Below are positions 7,196 through 15,915 of a stretch of 18,113 nucleotides of DNA, piece by piece. Every line of letters begins with the position of its first letter. Within the stretch, counting starts at the first letter, position 1. The notes under the pieces are model-generated. The model was not told the DNA's origin and did no database searches. It was given only the letters and a program-made list of their open reading frames with translations. A program made the position numbers and the translations under genes. The DNA comes from G001797105 sp964528155. Lineage in GTDB: Bacteria; Chloroflexota; Anaerolineae; Anaerolineales; E44-bin32. The stretch lies in assembly GCA_964528155.1 (NCBI GenBank), contig CAZGRL010000073.1:1-18113 (forward strand). The letters run 5' to 3'.

Positions 7196-7209
7196 AGGCA
7201 AGCTGCCTT
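7195..7209 (-). terminator. Hairpin after the thioesterase gene, abutting the rpsB -35 box
   Basis: A perfect 6-bp stem with a 3-nt loop (AAGGCA-GCT-TGCCTT) is followed by TTGACG, which is itself the rpsB -35 element. It could end the upstream five-gene operon weakly, or the palindrome could be a protein site overlapping the promoter. The T-run is too short for a confident intrinsic terminator. Confidence 0.4.
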
Positions 7210-7235
7210 CAAGCCTACTCGGCCATCCGCAGAAC

Positions 7236-7661
7236 CTAGCCCTCGGAACCGGCCCTTCCATGTAGGGAACGCTTGGCCTCGACGCGCCTCACGAAGCGTT
7301 CGACGTCGACCACGGCCCGGCGATGCTCGGCTTCGCCGATCAATTCGGCCTCGTCCCAGACCTGAGCGTGGAAGCCGATCTGCCCGCCCTCGAAGGACGT
7401 GACTTCCACCCGAACGCGCACCGTCGCTCCGATCGGTGTCGGAGCCAGATGACGGATCTGGATGCCGATCCCGACAGTCGTCTGACCGGCGGGGAGCAGC
7501 GGCTGGACGAGCTGCTGGCACGTCCGTTCCACGAAGGCGACCATCGCCGGCGTAGCGTACACACCTACGGTGCCACTGCCGAGGTGAGTGGCGCTCTCGG
7601 CCGCCGTCACCTCCCGGCTGACCTCCGCAACAAGACCCTTGGCGATCTCGGCCTGGCTCAC
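7236..7661 (-). CDS. FlK-like hot-dog acyl-CoA thioesterase
   Basis: The 141 residues fold as a single hot-dog domain of the fluoroacetyl-CoA thioesterase (FlK) type: ATHLGSGTVGVYATPAMVAF, then ERTCQQL, IQIRHLAPTPIGATVRVRVE and FHAQVWDEAELIGEAEHRRAV. T37, E45 and H71 have the same spacing (8 and 26) as the catalytic T42, E50 and H76 of Streptomyces cattleya FlK. Most bacterial relatives are not fluoroacetate enzymes; they hydrolyse unknown short acyl-CoAs. I chose the GTG at 7661, which overlaps the acpS stop as GTGA and has a G-rich site upstream; the frame stays open further but only through acpS. It is the last gene of the five-gene unit. The natural substrate cannot be told from sequence. 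Confidence 0.85.
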   Translation of the reverse strand: MSQAEIAKGLVAEVSREVTAAESATHLGSGTVGVYATPAMVAFVERTCQQLVQPLLPAGQTTVGIGIQIRHLAPTPIGATVRVRVEVTSFEGGQIGFHAQVWDEAELIGEAEHRRAVVDVERFVRRVEAKRSLHGRAGSEG

Positions 7662-8065
7662 TGTGGGGCCACCCCCAGGGACTCGGGCCCCGATAGCTCG
7701 ACACTCTCCATTGCCACCGCAACGGCGACGGCATGTTCGTTGGTATGACTCAGGCTGACGGCCCATGAAACCAGACCGAGCCATTCAGCCCTCTCTTGAG
7801 CGCGCCCATGGAGTCGCAGCACTGGCCGGCGCAAGGGGCCGTTGACGATTTCGATCTCACGCCAGCCAACCTGGCCGATCCCGGTCCCCAAAGCCTTGGC
7901 GACCGCCTCTTTTGCGGCGAAACGGGCCGCCAGGGCGGGCGTGCGACCACCCGAGTCGATCAATTCTTGTGATGTGAAGAAACGACCGAAGAAGCGTTCC
8001 CCGTGCCGCAGGATGGCCCGATCGATGCGCTCGATTTCAATAATGTCGACACCGGAACGGACCAT
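7658..8065 (-). CDS. acpS: Holo-[acyl-carrier-protein] synthase
   Basis: AcpS moves 4'-phosphopantetheine from coenzyme A onto apo-ACP, turning on fatty-acid synthesis. The 135 residues carry GVDIIEIERIDRAI at the N-terminus (D7 is an expected Mg ligand) and RFAAKEAVAKALGTG (~49-63; E53 is the second ligand). They also carry WREIEI, RLHGRA and a VSLSHTNEHAVAVAVA core strand. The protein is slightly longer than usual because of ~15 C-terminal residues. The ATG at 8065 comes 1 nt after the stop of the upstream peptidase gene, with GGAGGAG upstream inside that gene. The thioesterase start overlaps its stop. An acyl-CoA thioesterase coupled to a CoA-consuming enzyme could help keep CoA free, which is inference. 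Confidence 0.93.
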   Translation of the reverse strand: MVRSGVDIIEIERIDRAILRHGERFFGRFFTSQELIDSGGRTPALAARFAAKEAVAKALGTGIGQVGWREIEIVNGPLRRPVLRLHGRAQERAEWLGLVSWAVSLSHTNEHAVAVAVAMESVELSGPESLGVAPQ

Positions 8066-8066
8066 C

Positions 8067-9359
8067 TCAGGCCAGGTCTCCTCCAGGTCCAGCGACGGCG
8101 ATCACCAGGCGGTCTGCGTCGATGAAGCGACGAGCGGACTCGAGTATTTCGACACGCGTGATCGCTGCGATCAAGTCAGGATAACGTTGGTAGTAATCCA
8201 GCCCAAGGCCGTATCGCTCGATGTTGAGCAGCGCCGCGGCAACGCCTTCATTCGACTCTAGCTGTAGAGGCAGCCGGCCGATGAAGTTAGCTTGATTATC
8301 GGCCAATTCCTCTTCCGTGACGCGCTCGCTCACGAACTTCCGCAGCTCATGCAGGGTGAGTTCGATCGCCCGCTCGGCATTGGCCGGGTTGACGCCGGCG
8401 ATCACCTGCCACGGCCCAGGTCCCGGTCCGCCGCTCACGGTGCTGTAGGCATAGTAGGCCAGACCAGCCGCTTCCCGGACGCTGTCACCGATACGGCCGA
8501 ACAATCCGAATCGCCCAAGGATATTATTCCCCAAGACCGTCGGCAGGAAGTCCGGATCGAACCGACTCGGTCCTGGCATTCCTAGGACGATGTCGGACTG
8601 ACTCTTGCCTTCGAGCACGACACTGCGTCGGACGGTCTCGGCCGGCGACGGCATACCCGGGATCTTTGACCGCCGGCTTTTCGGTCCGCCACTCCAGCTG
8701 CCAAGGTGCTTTTCTACGGCGGTAATGGCTGCCTCAGGATCGACGGCACCAACCACCGCCACGACTGCTCCCTGTGGGCCGTAGCGCCGCCGATGGAAGG
8801 ACCCGAGGGCGCTGGCCTTTAGCGCGCCCACGGTCTCCCGATACCCATCCGAAGGGAAGCGATACGGGTGCTCCGGATAGGCCAGTTCATCGAAGGTCAA
8901 TTGAGCCACGGAGCCGGTATCTTGATCCCTCATCGTCAGGCCGGTTAGTTTCTCACCTCGCAGCCGATCGACCTGCTCTGCGGGAAACACCGGATCGCGT
9001 ATGACGTCTTCCACGACCGAGAGCAAGACGTTCAGGTCTTCGGCCAGCGACTTGCCTCTGAAGGATGTCGATGAGGTTCCCGCCCCAAATCCCAGGCTAG
9101 CGCCGATCGACTCGATCGACTCGTAGATCTGTTCGAACGACTTTCCTCCGGTACCTCGCATCAGTGCCGACGCGGTGAGGTCAGCCAGCCCAGCCCGACC
9201 GGCGGGGTCATCAATCGCCCCCGCCTCGAGGTAGCCGGACACGACCACCGACGGACTGGAGAGGTTCTGACGTGCCATAACGACCAGTCCGTTCTTCAAT
9301 TCACGCCGATGGATGGTCTCCGGTCCGGGGAAGGATCGGACATCCAACCGCTGGGACAC
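8067..9359 (-). CDS. M16 family peptidase-like protein lacking the zinc site (partner subunit)
   Basis: About 430 residues of the M16B type (processing-peptidase/pitrilysin superfamily). It has the domain opening (HRRELKNGLVVMARQN), the central VVAVVGAVDPEAAITAVE and the second-half start. Where active members have HxxEH, this protein reads AGLADLTASALMRGTGG, so it cannot bind zinc. It keeps the Arg/Tyr-bearing segment DSVREAAGLAYYAYS, typical of the non-catalytic partner in M16B heterodimers. It directly follows the gene with an intact HxxEH, the arrangement expected for such a pair. The start is uncertain. The GTG at 9359 (10 nt after the upstream stop) fits the usual family N-terminus; another GTG at 9377 would overlap the upstream stop. 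No signal peptide is evident. Confidence 0.88.
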   Translation of the reverse strand: MSQRLDVRSFPGPETIHRRELKNGLVVMARQNLSSPSVVVSGYLEAGAIDDPAGRAGLADLTASALMRGTGGKSFEQIYESIESIGASLGFGAGTSSTSFRGKSLAEDLNVLLSVVEDVIRDPVFPAEQVDRLRGEKLTGLTMRDQDTGSVAQLTFDELAYPEHPYRFPSDGYRETVGALKASALGSFHRRRYGPQGAVVAVVGAVDPEAAITAVEKHLGSWSGGPKSRRSKIPGMPSPAETVRRSVVLEGKSQSDIVLGMPGPSRFDPDFLPTVLGNNILGRFGLFGRIGDSVREAAGLAYYAYSTVSGGPGPGPWQVIAGVNPANAERAIELTLHELRKFVSERVTEEELADNQANFIGRLPLQLESNEGVAAALLNIERYGLGLDYYQRYPDLIAAITRVEILESARRFIDADRLVIAVAGPGGDLA

Positions 9360-9369
9360 AGTCTTGGCC

Positions 9370-10668
9370 CTAGCCACGGCTCGCCCCGTTCCTGGGTCGG
9401 TAAATGCCAACAACCCGATTCGATGGAACCAGGTACTTCTGGGCGATGTTGAGCACATCGTCGGCGGTCACCGCGGATAATCGATCGAGGTGGGTTTCGA
9501 ACCACTCGTAGTCGGCGAACATCTCGCTGTAGCCCATCCAGAATGCCTGGTTGGTGATGCTTTCACTGCCGTAGGCAAAGAGTGCCCTCGCCTGCTTGAT
9601 CGCCTTGGATAATTCATCGCCAGCGATCTTTTCATCAAGAACCCGGTCAAGCTCCCAATCCAGGACGGCCAGGGCCTCCTCCGCCGTGCGGTCCGGCCTC
9701 ACGGTTGCCTCGATCGCGTAGAGATGAGGGTCGATCGTCGCCGCGAGTTGACCTCGAACAGAAGCTGTAATCCCTCCTGAGACAAGCGCCCGATAAAGAC
9801 GCGAGGTCTTGTTTGGTATGCCGCTCCCAAACATATTCAGATTGGAGGCACCAGCCAGGACGCTGTCCAAAACGGCCATGGGGAAGAAATCCGGATCCGA
9901 CGCTTTCGGCGCGTGGTATCCGAGCTCGATATGGACCGTCTCCTCGATCCCCTCAACGATCACGCGCTTTTCTCCGCGCTGTGGCGGCTCCTGACGGACG
10001 TGGGGGGACGAACGCTCCCCGCCCGGGATGTCTTTGAAGTATCGGCGGATCATTTCCAGCATGGATCGCGTGTGGAAGTCGCCGGCGACCGCCAGGACGG
10101 CGTTGCTCGGGGTGTAGTAGCGTTGGTAATGCTGATAGAGATCGTCGCGCCTCATCTGCTCCAGATCAGCCATATCACCGATGACTTCGTGATGATACGG
10201 GTGAACGCGGAACGCCGTCCCCTGGATCTCCTCCGTCAATCGAAACATCGGATCGTTCTCGTGCCCTTGCCGTTCAGAGATGATGACCGTCCGTTCAGAA
10301 TCGACCTCTTCTTCTTCGAACAGACTGTTCACCATTCGATCGGACTCGAGCTGCAAGCCCAAGGACGCCTTGTCGGCCGGCATGGTCTCGAAATACGCCG
10401 TCCAGTCGACCCAGGTCATGGCGTTCCACAGTCCGCCATCGCGCGAGATCGCCTTGTCGAGGATGCCCGCCGGGAAGGTGGGCGTTCCCTTGAATTGCAT
10501 GTGCTCGACCCAATGGGAGATGCCGGTCGTTCCCGGGCGCTCGTAGCGCGATCCGACCCGATACCAGATCCAGCTACTGATCAGGGGAGCGGTATGAATC
10601 TCCTTTAAGCGCACTTCGAGCCCGTTCCTGAGTCGGGTCTTGAGAACGGCGTCGGCTGGGGCATTCAT
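9370..10668 (-). CDS. M16 family zinc metallopeptidase, catalytic subunit
   Basis: The 432 residues contain the inverted zinc motif HWVEH (H52, E55, H56) in TTGISHWVEHMQFKGTPTF. The third ligand is a Glu 76 residues after H56 (E132, in ERTVIISERQG), matching the HxxEH-x(74-76)-E pattern of M16 peptidases. The N-terminal LRNGLEVRLKE, the GGLWNAMTWVDWTAYFETMP segment and the AVLAVAGDF strand that opens the second half support subfamily M16B. These enzymes form clam-shell dimers that cut short peptides; the actual substrate is unknown. No signal peptide is visible, so it is probably cytoplasmic. The ATG overlaps the ugd stop (ATGA), with a G-rich GGGGGA just upstream. Confidence 0.93.
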   Translation of the reverse strand: MNAPADAVLKTRLRNGLEVRLKEIHTAPLISSWIWYRVGSRYERPGTTGISHWVEHMQFKGTPTFPAGILDKAISRDGGLWNAMTWVDWTAYFETMPADKASLGLQLESDRMVNSLFEEEEVDSERTVIISERQGHENDPMFRLTEEIQGTAFRVHPYHHEVIGDMADLEQMRRDDLYQHYQRYYTPSNAVLAVAGDFHTRSMLEMIRRYFKDIPGGERSSPHVRQEPPQRGEKRVIVEGIEETVHIELGYHAPKASDPDFFPMAVLDSVLAGASNLNMFGSGIPNKTSRLYRALVSGGITASVRGQLAATIDPHLYAIEATVRPDRTAEEALAVLDWELDRVLDEKIAGDELSKAIKQARALFAYGSESITNQAFWMGYSEMFADYEWFETHLDRLSAVTADDVLNIAQKYLVPSNRVVGIYRPRNGASRG

Positions 10669-12026
10669 GAAGATCCCCCGCCCATTGCCTGCTCCTCCCC
10701 GGCGCGCTCGACGGGTTTGCCATCAGCGCCATAGCCGCGCCCCATGCCACGATATTTGAACCCCATCCGGGCCATCTCCGCCGGGTCGTAGATGTTACGA
10801 CCGTCGACGATGATTGGCCGGCGCATGGCGTCCCGCAGCCGGACCAGATCCAGTTGCTTGAACTCATTCCATTCTGTGCACACCACTACCGCATCACAGC
10901 CTGTGGCCATGGCATACGGATCATCGGCCATTTCGACATCGGGCATCAGGGCGGCCGCCCGATCCATGCAGACCGGGTCGAAGGCGCGAACCTGCGCTCC
11001 GGCGTTGATCAGCCAATGGCTGACTTCCAGAGCGGGCGCTTCGCGCAGATCGTCCGTGTTGGGTTTGAAAGCCAGCCCCAGAACGCCTACCATCTTCCCC
11101 GACAGATCGCCTACAAGCTCGGAGAGCTTTTCGACCAGTTGCCGGCGACGATCGGCGTTGATATCCATGACGGCCTGGAGCAGCTGCGGATGACGGCCTT
11201 GATCGGCCGCCATGAACGCCAGCGCCTTCACGTCCTTGGGGAAACACGAACCGCCATAGCCCAGTCCTGCGTCCAGGAAGTGCGGCCCGATGCGGGGATC
11301 GTATCCCATTCCGGTAGCGACTTCCTTGATGTCAGCACCAAGCGCTTCACAGATGTTGGCAATCTCGTTGATGAATGAAATCTTCGTGGCCAGAAATGCA
11401 TTCGAGGCGTACTTGATCATCTCGGCCGTACGTAGATCGGTGATCACGATGCGCGAGCGAAGGGGGAGATGCAACTGGGCGACCTTGTCGGCGGCCTCAG
11501 GCTCCAGTGAACCGACGACTGTCCGGGCCGGGTTCATGAAATCGAAGATCGCCGAGCCCTCGCGCAGGAATTCGGGGCATGAAACGACGGAGAACGGCAC
11601 CGGCTTTGCCTGACGGGCGCTGACGATGTCCGCCACCCAGTCGCCCGTTCCAACCGGGACGGTCGACTTGTTCACGATGATCAATGGCGAGGTCATGACA
11701 TCGGCGATCGCCTCGGCAGCCTTCCGAACGTACTTGAGGTCGGCTTCCCCATCGACGCCGGATGGTGTGCCGACGGCAATGAAAGCGAACTCAGCTTGCT
11801 CTATGGCCTCAGCGTACGACGTGGTGAAACTTAGCCGTCCGGCGTCGACATTCCGCCCCACAAGCTCTTCCAACCCGGGCTCGTAGATCGGCATCTCGCC
11901 CCGCTTCAAGCCGGCAATCCGCTCCGCGTCAATGTCGAGCGCCACAACCTTGTTCCCCAGATCGGCGAAGCACGCCCCGGTGACAAGCCCGACATAGCCT
12001 ACTCCGACGACTGCAATGTTCTTCAC
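10665..12026 (-). CDS. ugd: UDP-glucose 6-dehydrogenase
   Basis: The enzyme oxidises UDP-glucose twice with NAD+ to UDP-glucuronate, a precursor for capsule, exopolysaccharide and lipid glycosylation. The 453 residues show GVGYVG (8-13) in the Rossmann fold, AVGTPSGVDGEADL, NKSTVPVGTGDW, SCPEFLREGSAI, IKYASNAFLATKISFINEIA, GLGYGGSCFPKDVKAL (catalytic C261) and GLAFKPNTDDLREAPAL. All three UDPGDH domains are complete. I chose the GTG at 12026 because AAGGAGAGG lies upstream and the sequence starts KNIAVVGVGYVG. The frame continues upstream through an assembly gap, which is not coding. It is the first gene of the five-gene unit. Nothing else in the window belongs to polysaccharide synthesis, so its pairing with the peptidases looks like shared expression, not a shared pathway. 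Confidence 0.96.
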   Translation of the reverse strand: MKNIAVVGVGYVGLVTGACFADLGNKVVALDIDAERIAGLKRGEMPIYEPGLEELVGRNVDAGRLSFTTSYAEAIEQAEFAFIAVGTPSGVDGEADLKYVRKAAEAIADVMTSPLIIVNKSTVPVGTGDWVADIVSARQAKPVPFSVVSCPEFLREGSAIFDFMNPARTVVGSLEPEAADKVAQLHLPLRSRIVITDLRTAEMIKYASNAFLATKISFINEIANICEALGADIKEVATGMGYDPRIGPHFLDAGLGYGGSCFPKDVKALAFMAADQGRHPQLLQAVMDINADRRRQLVEKLSELVGDLSGKMVGVLGLAFKPNTDDLREAPALEVSHWLINAGAQVRAFDPVCMDRAAALMPDVEMADDPYAMATGCDAVVVCTEWNEFKQLDLVRLRDAMRRPIIVDGRNIYDPAEMARMGFKYRGMGRGYGADGKPVERAGEEQAMGGGSS

Positions 12027-12210
12027 GTCGCCTCTCCTTGACTCACTCGGCTGGCAATAGTCGCGTCGGCGGGGGTCTTCTCGTCGGGCGCTCGCACGGC
12101 GCAGCCGCCGGTATAAGATCCCTTGGAGGAGCGCACCACCCGAGAGGACTGCCCGAAAATCATACCATGCATGCTCTTCCAGGAACACCGGACACCCCCG
12201 GGAGATGCAT
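12027..12210 (-). other. Upstream region of ugd, no gene; weak promoter-like sequence only
   Basis: A TATGAT lies on the minus strand near 12161-12166, about 140 bp upstream of ugd. Its -35 partner at 17 bp is poor (TGTTCC), so I do not call a promoter. No reading frame with a ribosome site is visible. Confidence 0.3.
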
Positions 12211-12454
12211 CCGACCGTATGTTGGACTCCACAGAGTGGGCCAGCTGGGTTTGGGTTTGTTGGGGGGGGGGGGGGGGCGCCGCCCCCCCCCCCCCCCCCA
12301 AACACCCCCCCCCAGGCGCCCCAGCCCCCGGCGCCCCCNNNNNNNNNNCCGTTTTTGGGGTCTTTTTTTTTTTTGTTGGTGGGGGGCCCCCCCCCCCCCA
12401 ACAAACCCAAACCCAGCTATCTCCCCAGGCGTGTGCAGCAGGATCCCAGATGCA
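12211..12454. repeat. Dispersed inverted-repeat element, copy 2 (between ugd and the Rrf2 gene)
   Basis: The perfect inverted repeat is 32 bp: 12243-12274 (AGCTGGGTTTGGGTTTGTT, then G's) against 12387-12418. The left arm carries 16 G and the right arm 13 C. Outer flanks align without gaps to copy 1 (ATGTTG-N4-CCACA on the left, TATCTCCCC on the right, both at conserved spacing). The arms differ from copy 1 in the outer bases (AGCTGGG against GTTGC), and each change is matched on the opposite arm. The interior is a short palindromic G/C tract and poly-T beside the gap, and is probably unreliable. The following 12455-12610 holds no gene I can recognise. Confidence 0.75.
12339..12348. other. Assembly gap (10 N) inside repeat copy 2
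   Basis: Ten N of unknown true length sit within the loop of the second repeat copy. ugd and the Rrf2 gene diverge from here and have no conserved order to support the join, so linkage of the two halves of the window is less certain than at the first gap. Confidence 0.95.
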
Positions 12455-12610
12455 CCCCCTGGGCTGCCTGTGACTGTCGGCGAGACGTGGCTCGAGACTG
12501 CGGAGGACTGCCTGGCCCGCGTGGCCCGAGCGTTCGGCCCGCCAGCCGAATGCGAGATGGCCGGTCAGCTAGGTCGTCAAAGGTCATGCAGGCCGGGTGA
12601 CAGTACTCAC

Positions 12611-12640
12611 TTGTCGCCTGTCAAGGCGCTAGCGTAGACT
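12611..12640 (+). promoter_or_regulatory. Candidate promoter of the Rrf2 regulator gene
   Basis: TTGTCG (12611-12616) and TAGACT (12635-12640) are 18 bp apart. Both are imperfect. A start about 7 nt on would place the inverted repeat at 12651-12667 just inside the transcript. Confidence 0.4.
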
Positions 12641-12650
12641 CCAGTTGAAG

Positions 12651-12667
12651 ACGATAACTCCTATCGT
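12651..12667 (+). promoter_or_regulatory. Candidate operator: perfect inverted repeat upstream of the Rrf2 gene
   Basis: ACGATA-ACTCC-TATCGT is a perfect 6-bp inverted repeat with a 5-bp centre, ending 35 bp before the start codon. Rrf2 regulators bind such dyads as dimers and often repress themselves, so autoregulation is the natural inference. It does not match the IscR or NsrR consensus that I know. Confidence 0.5.
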
Positions 12668-12702
12668 GATGGGTGGAGTATTGGCCCGTTCAGGAGGAGA
12701 GG

Positions 12703-13140
12703 ATGCAAATCACACGGCAAGCTGACTACGCCGTCCGGGCGGTACTCTACCTGGCCCGGAAGGGAGACGGCACCCGGGCTCCGACGAGCCAGATCGCCCA
12801 AGAACAGCAGATACCGCCTTCATTCCTGGCAAAGATCATCTCCCAATTGTCTGTGGCGGGAATGGTCCAGACCTCCCGCGGTGCTCGGGGGGGCGTGGCC
12901 CTCGCCCGGGAACCGGAGAAAATCACGCTATTGGATGTGGTCGAAGCCATCGATGGGCCCATTTTGCTCAATGAGTGCGTGGGCGACCCGTCGAGCTGTA
13001 CCTTCGGCGACGATTGCCCGGTGCACTCGGTCTGGTGCGATGCGCAAGCCCAGCTTGTGCGGCATCTTGCCGCCACAAGCTTTGCCTCACTTGGCAAGGG
13101 CTCGAATGGCTCCGCCGAACCGCAACCAATGGTCATGTAG
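12703..13140 (+). CDS. Rrf2 family transcriptional regulator, probably [2Fe-2S]
   Basis: The 145 residues begin with the Rrf2 winged-helix signature: MQITRQADYAVRAVLYLA, then APTSQIAQEQQIPPSFLAKI, ISQLSVAGMVQTSRGARGGV. Four cysteines follow at 92, 99, 105 and 112, with H108. C92-C99-C105-H108 closely resembles the C92/C98/C104/H107 cluster ligands of E. coli IscR, so a redox- or iron-sensing [2Fe-2S] cluster is likely. NsrR-like nitric oxide sensing is an alternative. AGGAGG lies 5 nt before the ATG at 12703; an in-frame ATG at 12673 has no such site. No isc or suf genes are nearby, so the targets are unknown apart from its own promoter. An intrinsic terminator follows. Confidence 0.92.
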   Translation: MQITRQADYAVRAVLYLARKGDGTRAPTSQIAQEQQIPPSFLAKIISQLSVAGMVQTSRGARGGVALAREPEKITLLDVVEAIDGPILLNECVGDPSSCTFGDDCPVHSVWCDAQAQLVRHLAATSFASLGKGSNGSAEPQPMVM

Positions 13141-13168
13141 GTCGCCATTCCCTATCAGGTTCAGCTGC

Positions 13169-13206
13169 ACCCCGCCGACCATAAGGGAAGGCGGGGTTGC
13201 CGTTTT
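13169..13206 (+). terminator. Intrinsic terminator after the Rrf2 gene
   Basis: An 8-bp perfect stem (ACCCCGCC/GGCGGGGT, arms 13169-13176 and 13190-13197, 13-nt loop) is followed by TGCCGTTTT. It begins 29 nt after the stop codon, so the regulator is probably a single-gene transcript. Confidence 0.75.
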
Positions 13207-13248
13207 CCCGACTTTCTGGCAAAGTAGACCTGAGGTGCTGGTGTCGCT

Positions 13249-13506
13249 ATGAAGCGCGGCATGGCTGTCCCACGCGGATGGGTCTTCGTCCTGAAGACCG
13301 GTGAGTATGTCGTCGATTGGGGGGACGGCCGTGTCCAGGATCTTCTTTCGGGCGATTTTCGGCAGTTCACGGAACGAGATTACGGCCGGGCGATCAGCGA
13401 CTCCGATCTGTCCAGCCTGAAGAACAACAGTCGAGTCGAGAGCTACGATTCGGCGACAGTTTACCTGCGGCCACTGCCCGAACCTCCCCTACGCACAATC
13501 GACTGA
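13249..13506 (+). CDS. Small conserved-looking hypothetical protein (85 aa)
   Basis: I do not recognise this protein. It opens with basic residues, then WVFVLKTGEYVVDWGDGRVQ, FRQFTERDYGRAISDSDLS and a proline-rich end (YLRPLPEPP). The composition is that of a soluble, folded, mixed alpha/beta protein, with no Cys and no membrane segment. It probably is coding: it fills the space between a terminator and the next gene on the same strand, and its codon choice resembles its neighbours. The start is uncertain. GAGGTG is 11 nt before the ATG at 13249, and another ATG lies four codons on. Its role is unknown. Confidence 0.6.
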   Translation: MKRGMAVPRGWVFVLKTGEYVVDWGDGRVQDLLSGDFRQFTERDYGRAISDSDLSSLKNNSRVESYDSATVYLRPLPEPPLRTID

Positions 13507-13559
13507 GCCCGTCCCACAATCCTGGCAGTTCTGGGCAGGCCCACGACATGGGCTGGAGG

Positions 13560-13593
13560 CCGGCAGTGAGTCTTGCTGGTCGCCCACTGCCGG
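13560..13593 (+). other. Hairpin between the small protein and the nitroreductase gene
   Basis: A perfect 9-bp stem (CCGGCAGTG/CACTGCCGG, arms 13560-13568 and 13585-13593, 16-nt loop) ends 36 bp before the nitroreductase start. No T-run follows. It may be a Rho-assisted terminator for the upstream gene or a leader structure. Confidence 0.45.
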
Positions 13594-13629
13594 TGATCAG
13601 GGCCACCTCGTTGGTGTTCGGAGGAGCCT

Positions 13630-14142
13630 ATGGACGCCCGTCAACTTTTCACATCGCGCCGCGCGGTTCGCCAGTTCAGTCCCGAACCTCTTCCGGCGAC
13701 CGCCCGACGTTTCATCCTGGATGCCGGAAGGAGATCGGCGTCGGCCAAGAACACCCAGCCGTGGGCCTTCATCGCCATCACCGATCGCGGGAACTTGGAG
13801 AGACTCTCGCACACCGGCACCTATGCCGGCCACCTGGCAGGCGCCGCGTTCGCCGTGGCGATCCTCACCCCCGACCCGGCCAGTCGCTGGTCCATCTTGT
13901 TCGACGCTGGCCAAGCGGCCGCGCAAATGCAGTTGGCTGCCTGGGCATTGGGCATCGGCGCCTGCCCGGCGACCATCTATGAGCCCGAGCAGGCCCGGCA
14001 GATCATCGGTTTCCCTGACAAGTACTTCCTGAACGTCATCCTCTCATTCGGCTATCCCGCCGACTCGGTCGCGCTTTCGGAGCCCCTGAGGCCCGGCGGG
14101 CGGCGGGGCTTCGACGAGACGGTCCACATCGATCGATGGTGA
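13630..14142 (+). CDS. Nitroreductase family flavoprotein (NADH-dependent, FMN)
   Basis: This 170-residue protein is of the short nitroreductase type. The FMN-phosphate segment SRRAVRQFSPEPL (~9-21) and SASAKNTQPWAFIAI (~36-50) match the family's SRRSxRxF and PSxxNxQPW motifs. FDAGQAAAQMQLAAWALGIG matches the central dimer helix. Such proteins reduce quinones, nitro compounds or other small electrophiles with NAD(P)H and act as homodimers; the physiological substrate is rarely known. GGAGGAG lies just before the ATG at 13630. It stands alone on the plus strand, 110 bp ahead of hutU. I see nothing beyond closeness to link it to histidine breakdown. Confidence 0.9.
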   Translation: MDARQLFTSRRAVRQFSPEPLPATARRFILDAGRRSASAKNTQPWAFIAITDRGNLERLSHTGTYAGHLAGAAFAVAILTPDPASRWSILFDAGQAAAQMQLAAWALGIGACPATIYEPEQARQIIGFPDKYFLNVILSFGYPADSVALSEPLRPGGRRGFDETVHIDRW

Positions 14143-14252
14143 TCGCCAAGCGGGATCGCCTTCGCGGTGGGACCTGCATATTCTCTCCATCACGCACACA
14201 CCTACGGGCCGGCAGCAGACACGCCGATTGACCGCGGGTGAGGGAGGCTTTC

Positions 14253-15911
<1,659 letters not shown>

Positions 15912-15915
15912 CATC

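Noticed and set aside
8067..9458. Upstream start for the second M16 gene within the first
   Set aside because: It would overlap the first M16 gene by about 90 bp, and the added residues are not family-like.
12027..12640. Upstream extension of ugd and plus-strand frames across the second gap
   Set aside because: They cross the N run and repeat. ugd has a clear GTG with AAGGAGAGG at 12026.
14143..14252. Regulatory structure between the nitroreductase gene and hutU
   Set aside because: Only a direct GATCGCC repeat and no convincing promoter or hairpin is visible.
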